Below are positions 21,201 to 28,480 of a DNA stretch of 28,480 nt, piece by piece; position 1 is the first letter of the stretch; each line of letters begins with the position of its first letter. The position numbers and the translations under genes are program-made. The notes beneath the pieces are model-generated. The model saw nothing but the letters and a program-made list of their open reading frames with translations, was not told the DNA's origin and did no database searches. This stretch comes from Blastocladiella britannica (Eukaryota; Blastocladiomycota; Blastocladiomycetes; Blastocladiales; Blastocladiaceae). The stretch is from the NCBI GenBank assembly GCA_025349905.2, contig MU624723.1:1-28480 (forward strand). Direction: 5' to 3'.

Positions 21201-23490
21201 CAAAGATCGCCACCAGGTTGGCGGCGCCGAGCTGCTCAGAGTACTTGATGGCCACCTGCACCACAATCTGCAGGTTCTGGCGCATGTTGGTCTGCAGCAT
21301 CTCGCGCAGGCACTCGAGCGACTGGTCGACCGAGAGGCGGCCAAAGAACTGGACCAAAAACTCGGCGTTGAGCAGGTGTGTGTGCACGATCGTGCGCTTG
21401 ATGTCGTAAATGTCCGTGTAGTGCTCGAGCGCGCGCTGGAAGAGCCCGGCCTTCTCGCAGAGGCCGGCAATGTGCGCCTTGTCGTAGTGCGTGAACATGT
21501 TGTTGCCCAGGATCGCGTCGGCCACTTGTGGCGCGTGCATCAGGTTCATTTCCAGCAGGCGCGTTTGCAGCGGGCCTTGCTCGGGCTTGTTCTCCTTGAG
21601 GGCCTCCAGCAAGAAAGCGGTGGCCTGCTGGACCATGTTGGCCGAAATGAACACGTCGGCGATCTGCTCGATACTGAGCTGCTGCGCCTGTGCGAGCTTG
21701 GTGGCAAACGCGGCGCCCGCGTCGGGGCTGACTTGCACGATCCCGCGCAGGAGCGACATGTAGTCGGGCGTGTGGCCGACCTTCTCGGCGTACGCGACAA
21801 TCTTGTCAAACTGGCCCGTCTCGGCAAAGCACACAATCACCTTGGACGCGGCGTTGGCGCGCAGGTACACCGAGAGCGCGAGCTGCGCGTCAAACGGCTT
21901 GACCAGGTCGCCGAGCTCCTCCGAGCAAAACAACTTGTCCTCCTTGAGCCACTTTTCCAAGAGCTGTTTGCGGCCCTGCTGCAGGATCGGGCGCACGAGC
22001 TCCAGCGTCTCGACGCGGTTGAGGTCGCCGCGTTCCAGCAGTACACCAAAGTACTGCAGCATGGGCGACACTTGGCCGGGCTGGCCGGGCGCCTGCCGCA
22101 GCTGCTCGAGCACCTGTGGGGTGCGCAAGATGCCGCCGGGCGAGTTGGCCGCGCACTTGGCCGCCTCCATGTAGTTGCCCTGCTGCATGAACGCCGTGAA
22201 CCGCGTCACGTACAGGTCATCGGCTCCCGGTAAGCTGGCGCGGGTCGCGAGCTTGAGCGCCAGGTCCGGGTCGTGCAGTTTTGACAGCACATACGGCACC
22301 AAGTTGTTGTCGTCGACCGACACCGAGAGCACTTGGCCTTTACGGTTGACGCCGAGGATGCCGCCGGTGGTGCTGAGCTCGGTGGTGACAAAGATGGTCT
22401 CGCCCGAGATGCGGTTCATGTAAATGACCTTACCGGTTTCAATGTCGTACAGGTGCAGGAACCCAAACTTGGTCACGAGCCAGACGACGCCGTAGCGTGG
22501 GGCGGCCTGCAAGGCCACGGGAAAGTCCGAGACGGCCTCAGCCGGGAAGTACACGTCAATCAGGCGCTTGCCGAACGCCGGGTTGGCGTCGTTCTTGTTG
22601 ATTTCAATGATGTGCATCTTGCCGGCGCCCTGGGCGTTGCGGGTAGCGAACGCAAACACCTGGGTGGGCGTGGCGGCGCCGTCGAGCTTGATTTCGGCAA
22701 AGCACGCGGCGTGGGCCTCGATCGACTGCGAGACGCCGCGCTCCGTGTTGTACAGCTGCACGCTGCCGACCACGCGACCGGCAACCCCCGCGATCCCGGA
22801 CAGGAACATCCAGTTGCCCGCGGCGTTGGTGCGGTAGTTGATGATCTGGGCGTCGGCCAGGCTGGCGTGGCGGTCAAAGATCTTGGTCATGGGCGCGTCG
22901 GGCGACGGGCTGACGGGCCAGTGGTACACGGCGGTGCCGGTGACCAGGCCCAGGGTGGTGGGGTTGATCCACTTCCAGAACACCACGTCCTCGGCGCAGA
23001 TGCCGGCCGATACTTTTTGGCGGGTGCTGAGGTTGAATACCTGGACGTTGCGTCCGGCTTTATTATTTTTATATTTTATACGATGGTCAGATAGTGAGTG
23101 TCGTTGTCCTTTTAAATTGGGCAAAAAAAAAAAATGCGAAAATACCCTTGACGGCAATCCACGGCTGCGTCGGGTGCATCAGCGCCGACTCGGCGGCCAT
23201 GTCCTTGCGCGTGACGTTGCCCGCGTCCTGCAGATCGACAATGACAACCTGGGACTTGCCATCGGGCGTCGCCTCGCGGACGCAGACGTACTTGTCGGAC
23301 TCGAGGGTGAGGGTGGCAAAGCCGATCGCGCCGGCAGAGATGTTGTAGGGTGCTTGTGCGAGCTTTATTGTAGTTTTATTACATCAATGATCGGGGACTG
23401 GGCAGGCTCAAAAAATGAGAGAAAAACAGTAGAGCATACCTGCGCATGCTCCTGCACCGAGATGGGCAGGCGCTGCGACATGTCCGCCAT
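18250..23490 (-). CDS. CHC1: Clathrin heavy chain
   Basis: Forms the triskelion leg of clathrin coats in endocytosis and trans-Golgi/endosome transport. Three exons (23490-23440, 23362-23146, 23057-18250) give 1691 residues, normal for the family. The protein opens with [17 protein letters not shown]. It continues with the seven-bladed N-terminal propeller ([36 protein letters not shown]), the clathrin repeats ([79 protein letters not shown]) and the proximal leg and trimerisation region ([47 protein letters not shown]). The C-terminal tail has an 8-residue repeat MMGMQPTG. Both introns lie in the first 5% of the coding sequence and the last exon is 4.8 kb, unlike the intron-dense neighbours. 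Identification is certain; the exon 2 acceptor could shift slightly. Confidence 0.97.
18260..18331 (-). repeat. Three 24-bp tandem units in the clathrin heavy chain C-terminus
   Basis: Three near-identical 24-base units encode, in the gene sense, an octapeptide unit around M-M-G-M-Q-P-T-G, the first copy being the divergent MMPPQPTG. The repeats keep frame and end the protein just before YY and the stop. Confidence 0.85.
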
Positions 23491-23589
23491 GGTTGTGGTG
23501 AGTGGTTGTGAGTAAAAAGTCGGAAATGAGGTGGCCGGTTTTTATTGAGAAAAAATCGATTCGAAGAGAGGTCAACGTGGCGCTTTACG

Positions 23590-24376
23590 CTACACCGCTC
23601 GAGCATGGCCCGCACACGCCCACGTCCCAGACACTGCGGGGCCGCTCGAGGAGAGGGACACCCATGCACACTGGCAGCACGCGGCTCGAGCCCACCCCCT
23701 GTCCCCTGCCACGGACGCCGCCACCGCCGCGCCACGAAGCACTGCCTCGTCTGGAACATGGTTCCGAAAGAAGGTGTAGTCAGGATCACTCGATCCACGC
23801 TCAGAGACCGACCCGTCGGCCATACGCCACCGCTTTCCCGTGAAGGAGATGATGGCAAAGTCGCATCGCGTGCACCGCAGCCGCGGGCACTGGGCGAGCA
23901 CTGAGGCCGAGCATCGCTGTTGCTGTTTTTGTTGATGGAGGAGACCAGACCCCGATGAGGATCGGTCAAGGTGGGAAAACCTTCCTCCAGCACCACCAAC
24001 TGCTGCAGCAGCATGTGCTAACTTTAGAGCTGCAGGAACGGCAGCAGTACATGGCAGACCGGCGAGGATTGCATCCAGATCATCGTCCTCGTTATCGCTG
24101 GCCCCTTTTTGTCGAAATGAATCTTTCCTACTCATCAATATCCACCTCCAAATCAGTGAAAGTGTATTTAGCTGGAATAGAGGAGGATACATACGCTGAA
24201 GACGATGAGAGGTTGCCACGATGGGCCAATGTTGAAGTTGTTGGTCTGGATCCAGTCGAGTTGGAATTGATTTTCGTTGGCGGCGGAGGCGACGAGGATC
24301 CCATTGTCATCATTTCCTCGACGGAATTGAGCAAGTCGTCCACGTCAACGTCACTTATGGCCATGGTCGTCGCCAT
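23590..24376 (-). CDS. CFAP418 (C8orf37)-like ciliary protein
   Basis: CFAP418 is linked to photoreceptor cilia and flagella in animals. Exons 24376-24195 and 24130-23590 join (GC|T, Ala 61) into 240 residues. The N-terminus SDVDVDDLLNSVEEMM resembles the acidic DLDELLDEVE start of the family. The C-terminal domain has CPRLRCTRCDF (142-151), DYTFFRNHVP (178-187), CCQCAW (212-217) and TWACAGH (230-236). These fit the CxxCDF...DYxFFRNxxP...CQCxW...WVCxxH signature that I recall for C8orf37. The Cys pairs suggest a metal-binding fold. Between the conserved ends the chain is Ala- and Gln-rich. The acceptor (GATGAG|T) is not the usual YAG but restores frame exactly. The stop is 99 bases upstream of the clathrin start on the same strand. 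An orthologue search would settle it. Confidence 0.8.
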
Positions 24377-24625
24377 TATATTATTAATATCGACTTCTGT
24401 GAGATGGGAACTTGTAACTTATAATCGAATCAACAAAAAAGAGAGGGCTTCCCAACCCTTCACTACTTTGCACATTGACAAGTACTTGCTCGCAAGCTCT
24501 TGGCATACTATTGGCGACTCGCACGAGGAGTACGGGCATTTCGGGAATGCAAGATGACTCAATCAAATGCTCTCTTGCATTTGCAGGAATAATCCATTCC
24601 GTGAAAAAAAATTATCAAACATCGA
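24377..24625. promoter_or_regulatory. Divergent promoter region between CFAP418-like and SRS2-like genes
   Basis: A 249-base AT-leaning gap between divergent start codons. It includes ATATTATTAATAT next to the CFAP418 start. A 13-codon ATG-to-TAA frame at 24554-24592, 33 bases before the helicase ATG, could be an upstream ORF. A perfect inverted repeat CAAATGC/GCATTTG lies at 24564-24583, and TTTGCAG at its end could instead be a 5' UTR splice acceptor. No function is demonstrated. Confidence 0.4.
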
Positions 24626-27600
24626 ATGGCACATCTGCCCCAGCATCTACAAGGCCTGAGCCATGTACAGCGCGATGCGGCAACCTCCGACGCCAAAGTG
24701 GTCTTTATTCTCGCCGGCCCCGGTACCCTCTACTCTTTTGTTCGAAAGTTGGCTGCCAGTAATTGACAACATAATCGCACAGGATCTGGTATACTATATT
24801 TCAGACAATAAGGGCACGTACACACCGAAAATAACAATGGAAAAAAAATATTTGCAGGGAAAACGCGTACCTTGACTTCACGCGTCGCGCATCTTGTGCT
24901 GGGCCAAAGAATCAAACCATCCGAACTGGCGGTCGTCACCTTCTCCACCAAGGCCGCGGCAGAGCTTCGCGAGAGGCTGGTCAGCATGCTTGGCCGAGAT
25001 GCGATTGGTGGCATGCATCTTGGCACTTACCACTCGGTTGCTGCTCGGTTCTTGCGCGTCCATGCCGGGCGCGTCGAATTGGAGAAGGACTTTACCATTG
25101 CGGATCGCAAGATTTCGTGCGTACCTACAGTAAATTTTACCCTGGGCGGCTTTTAACGGCATTATGGCTTATGCAGAGACGCACATCTCAAAGAGCTGAT
25201 CGCAGAGCTCCCAGAGAACGAAGACGGCAAGGACTTGCGTGGGATCCTCTCCGACGTGGGGACATTTATTTCCAAAGCCAAAGCCCGCAATAGCTCCCCA
25301 GAGGAGGAGCTGGCAGAGTGGAGGAAGGACAAGGATGGGCGATACAAGCACCAGCACCTTCGCAAGGAGCAGCTCGTCTTTATCAATATCTTTCGGTGCT
25401 TAACTCTGCCTCGTCCCGTCAGTCCGATATTGACAAAGTAATGAAACAGGAATTACAACAGGCGCCTCCGCACAGCCAATCAGCTTGATTTCGACGACCT
25501 CCTCATCTACTTTCTGCGGCTCTTGCGTGCCAACGGTGGCATCGCGCACAACATCAGATCCGTTCTGGTGGATGAGATTCAGGACACGTCGACGATCCAG
25601 CTCGAAATCACAAAGGAGTTGACGGTCGGCCACCACAGCTTGACGGTAGTCGGCGACCCCGACCAGTCGATTTACATGTGGCGCTCCGCCGATACGGGCA
25701 ACTTGGCCGCGCTCGCGGCGGCGTTTCCGGATCATGCGACGATCCAGCTGCGCGAAAACTATCGGTCCACGAGCGCGGTGCTGGCGACCGCCGATATGGT
25801 TATTGAGCAGGACACGTCGCGCGGGCACCGGCCATCACAGTCGCCGATGGCGCACGGCGCGTCGGCAGGGCCGCCCGTGGTGTTTCACATGGCCAGCACC
25901 AATACCTCCGAGGCGGTGTGGATCACGTCTGAAATCCGCCGCACGATTGCAAAGTACCCCGGGCTCATTGCTTACAGCGATATCGCGGTGCTGGTCCGCA
26001 CTGCTGCTCTCACCCGCGGACTTGAGGCGGCGTTCCTCCAAGCCAATGTGCCCTACTTTATGGTACTTTGTTTTTCTTTCTGTTTATCCACTATCAATGC
26101 GATATCTGACCAGAAAATACGAAAACAGGTCGGCGGCGTGCGCTTCTTCCAACGCGCAGAGGTAATGGACTTGGTGTCGTATCTGCAACTCCTCTACGAT
26201 CCGAGCCACACGTCGTCCTTTGCGCGGGCAGTTCAAATGCCCAATCGCGGTGTGGGCGAGGCGTCCGTTGCCAAGATCAATATTGCCGTGAATGATTACC
26301 AGGTATTATTATCCATTTTATTTGATTCGGACATGCACTGCATTTACTTAAAAAAATACATGTAGTTGTCATGTATCGAGATTTGCCGCAGGCTCATCAA
26401 CAGGGTGGCCGTGCCCGAAGTGTCACGCGTGCGCACCGCAAAGTTGCCCGAGTTTCTCAAGCTGTACGAGCAACTGAGCAAGGCGCTGACCACGCCACCG
26501 GAACCGAGGGCGCCTAAAACCGGCATCATTTCGCATGTCCTGCGCACGCTGGTGGAGACTGTCGACATGCCCGCTCTGCTCAGGAAGCAAGACGCCAAGA
26601 CCGCAGTCTCGCGGATGGAGAACGTGACCGAGCTGATCGAGTACGCGGCCGCATTCGACACCAAGGCGACGCCCGAGACGCTCGCGAATCCGGACGCCCG
26701 GAAAGAGTGGCTCGGAGCGTTCCTTCAGCAAATCGCTGCCGCCTCGGGCGACGATAATGGAGCGGCGACTGACGTTCTCGAGATCTCAAAGCCGCCCAAA
26801 CCCACGGGCGTGACCATCTCGACCCTCCACGGATCAAAAGGTCTCGAATGGCCGTTCGTGTTTGTTGCCGGCGTGGACTTGATTCCGCACTCGTTTGCTG
26901 TGGATGCCGCCCAGCAGGACGAGGAGCGGCGGTTGCTCTATGTGGGAATCACGCGTGCACAGCGCATCTTGTATCTCACGGGAGCCTACCAGCGGTGGAA
27001 TCGCAGTATGTATTTTTTTTGCTTATTTGTTCGAGCTGTGCATATCCTGACGAAATCCGTGTAAAAAATATAATAGGGACTGAAATATCTCGCTTTTTGA
27101 GGTGCTTTTTCAACGAGTACAGCGTCGACGACAAGGGCCGTTCCCGGATCAGGTCTGTTCGCGGGCCGCCGAGCGTGACTTACGACGTTCTGCCGCCGCT
27201 GGACAAGACTGTCTTGGATTTCTTTCGCGAGCTTCGTGTGTCCGAGTGCGTTTTTATTCAGTTCCTCAATTGTTTAAACCAAACTCTAGAATACTGACTA
27301 TTTATCGAATGATAAAAAGCCCATTCGAGATTACCGAGGAGCAGATCAAGTCGATCCGCGAGTCGATCCCACTCGACACAGTACCAACCTTACCCACAGG
27401 TGCCGAGCAATACACGCTGGCCGAGTCCGTGCTGCCTCGTGCGCGCTCTGGAGGAGTCCCAGTAAAATCGGAACCAGGGCAGCCGCCTACCGTCAATGTC
27501 ACGGCAACTCTCTCCAAGCATGGCGGCTTCAAATCGGCAGCCAGCCTGCCCATCGTCCCAGAGACCAAGCCACCGCCACCATCGCCAGCCGCACCGACCC

Positions 27601-28286
27601 GAGCCAAGGCTGGACGCGGTCGCCCGACTGCCAAATCTGCAGCGGCCGCAGCAGCATCGACGGCGTGGGGCGGATCTATCTTTTCGCGTGCGGCCAAGGT
27701 GTCGTCTGCGAGTTCGTCCACTGCATCCTCGTCGCGGACCGCCTCAACACTGTCGTCAAGGACTGCCTCAACGGCGTCGTCGAGAACCGGGTCCTCGAGC
27801 GGATCGCCCGTCACTCCCATCCTGCTTCCAGTGGCCGTTCCGCCTCCGCTGATTCCAATGCGCTTGGTGCCGCCACCACCTCTACCACTTCCCTCGTTTG
27901 CAACTAGTGCATCGTCGTCTACCAACGCAGCTCGCCGACCGGCTACCGCCATTGTGGCGGCAGTGCCTCTAGGCACCAGTCAACAGCAGCAGCCCATTCG
28001 CGGCTCGTTGCGTGACTTTTTCAAGGCGTCGGCCCCGGCCATGTCGCTGGTCCCGCGGCAGGTGGCCGACGGGTCCAGTCTGCCTCCGTTACCGCCATTG
28101 TCGTCCATGTCGTCGCTGCCGTCGTCGTCCATGTCGTCGCTGCCGTCGTCGTCCATGTCGTCGCTGCCGTCGTCGTCGTCGTCGCCACCGCCGGCCAAGC
28201 GCGCGAGGCTGGCGACCGATGCGCGCGAGATCAAGCACGAGGTTAGACGGTCGGGCCGGCGCAAGTATGCCACGACCGATCGGTAA
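24626..28286 (+). CDS. SRS2: UvrD/PcrA-type superfamily 1 helicase, Srs2-like
   Basis: A 3'-5' DNA helicase of the kind that strips Rad51 from single-stranded DNA and limits recombination. Nine exons (24626-24722, 24783-24788, 24858-25116, 25177-25395, 25450-26062, 26129-26302, 26366-27005, 27077-27245, 27320-28286) give 1047 residues. Motifs: Walker A AGPGSGKTRT (30-39), made whole by the 6-nt second exon; VVTFSTKAAAELRERL (Ia); GTYHSVAARFLR; QLDFDDLL; DEIQD (235-239, motif II); VVGDPDQSIYMWR (III); LRENYRS (IV); VTISTLHGSKGLEW (V, about 605-618); EERRLLYVGITRAQ (VI, 642-655). The last 320 residues are disordered, with SLRDFF (955-960), a PIP-like box, and basic clusters (AKRAR, RRSGRRK). 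An in-frame TGA upstream fixes the start at 24626. Srs2 rather than bacterial UvrD is inferred from the C-terminal extension and host. Confidence 0.92.
24783..24788 (+). other. Predicted 6-nt microexon completing the helicase Walker A motif
   Basis: The six bases GATCTG lie between a CACAG acceptor and a GTATAC donor. Joined to the flanking exons (...GGC CCC G and GG AAA ACG...), they give G-P-G-S-G-K-T, the expected P-loop. Without them the frame is kept but Ser and Gly are lost, leaving G-P-G-K-T. The flanking introns would be 60 and 69 nt, normal for this window. Confidence 0.75.
28101..28172 (+). repeat. Three perfect 24-bp tandem repeats in the helicase C-terminus
   Basis: The 24-base unit is repeated three times without a mismatch and encodes a Ser-rich octapeptide around S-S-M-S-S-L-P-S. 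It lies between the PIP-like motif and the terminal basic clusters. It keeps frame and probably varies in copy number between strains. Confidence 0.9.
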
Positions 28287-28480
28287 ATACAATGCCTTTT
28301 TTTTGGTCTACACGGCTGCGCACTGAACACAGTTTTTTGGAGATGGAATTCCAAGCTGGCCTGCCATGGAAATCGGTGAACGATTTACTTTGCATGGATT
28401 TCTCGTGTCCCAATCCTTCCATCCGAATTCCAATGTCAAACCAGTCCGGTTTTCTCGTTGATATTTCGGCCAGTCCTTCC
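28287..28480. other. Right-hand edge; uncertain open frame
   Basis: After the helicase stop comes AT-rich sequence with a T8 run. A + strand frame opens with ATG at 28343 and has no stop through 28480 (46 codons, beginning MEFQAGLPWKS). A minus-strand frame over the same bases is also open. Composition is less GC-rich than in confirmed exons. It may be the start of the next gene, but the evidence is weak. Confidence 0.25.

Noticed and set aside
19006..22233. A 1075-codon open frame on the + strand opposite clathrin heavy chain
   Set aside because: It is antisense to a certain clathrin exon. Strong GC bias at third positions removes stops on the opposite strand, and its translation is Leu/Val/His/Arg-rich without recognisable domains.
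23502..23904. Two + strand frames of 113-119 codons across the CFAP418 C-terminus
   Set aside because: They are Pro/Arg-rich antisense shadows. The minus strand carries the conserved Cys and DYTFFRN segments.
24723..24857. A single 135-nt intron in the helicase, without a microexon
   Set aside because: It keeps frame but deletes two residues of Walker A (GPGKT in place of GPGSGKT). Every other motif of the helicase is intact, so the microexon model is favoured.
24626..27245. Bacterial origin or contamination, because the helicase looks like UvrD
   Set aside because: The gene is broken by eight short introns and flanked by intron-bearing eukaryotic genes, and Srs2-type proteins belong to the same family.
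1..28480. tRNA, rRNA, CRISPR arrays, transposons or insertion sequences
   Set aside because: Reading for T-loop-like GGTTCGAATC strings, regular spaced repeats, terminal inverted repeats and transposase or reverse transcriptase motifs turned up none that held up. A covariance-model search would be needed to exclude small RNAs.

Overview
This window is dense, intron-rich nuclear DNA from a fungus, most likely a flagellated (zoosporic) lineage such as Chytridiomycota or Blastocladiomycota. Three lines of evidence support this. Nearly every gene is cut by introns of about 50-110 nt. The core genes have fungal relatives (a Pho85-class CDK, Gyp1, Rfc3, an Srs2-type helicase, a Rud3-like golgin). 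One gene matches the ciliary protein CFAP418 (C8orf37), which flagellum-less fungi would not be expected to keep. Coding sequence is GC-rich, while introns and intergenic gaps are AT-rich. The lineage is an inference; no rRNA or tRNA is visible.

Layout, left to right: the last codons of an unknown + strand gene (1-97); an HDAC3/Hos2-like class I histone deacetylase (-, 120-1819); a Pho85/CDK5-type kinase divergent from it (+, 1936-3172); a gene-poor gap (3173-3717); an unrecognised RS/proline-rich protein (+, to 6337); the Rab GAP Gyp1/TBC1D22 (-, 6385-8811); clamp-loader subunit Rfc3 (-, 8865-10453); a multi-pass membrane protein (+, 10597-11875); a POLD4/Cdm1-like polymerase delta subunit with a very long N-terminus (+, 11952-13355); a leucine-rich-repeat single-pass membrane protein built from 69-nt exons (+, 13648-16625); a golgin with a GRAB-like domain (+, 16701-18224); clathrin heavy chain (-, 18250-23490); CFAP418 (-, 23590-24376); and an Srs2-type UvrD helicase (+, 24626-28286). 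The last 140 bases hold an uncertain open frame.

Gene models were built by joining exons at GT...AG sites where reading frame and family similarity both demanded it. Phase closes exactly for every multi-exon model, except that the 5' end of the 3718-6337 gene is unresolved. These are eukaryotic neighbours, not an operon. Two themes still recur: PCNA-linked DNA replication and repair (Rfc3, POLD4-like, Srs2-like) and membrane traffic (Gyp1, GRAB golgin, clathrin).

The most unusual observations are a predicted 6-nt microexon that completes the Walker A motif of the helicase, the one-repeat-per-exon architecture of the LRR gene, and a 5' splice-site preference of GTNCGT rather than GTAAGT. No CRISPR array, insertion sequence, viral gene or toxin gene was seen.
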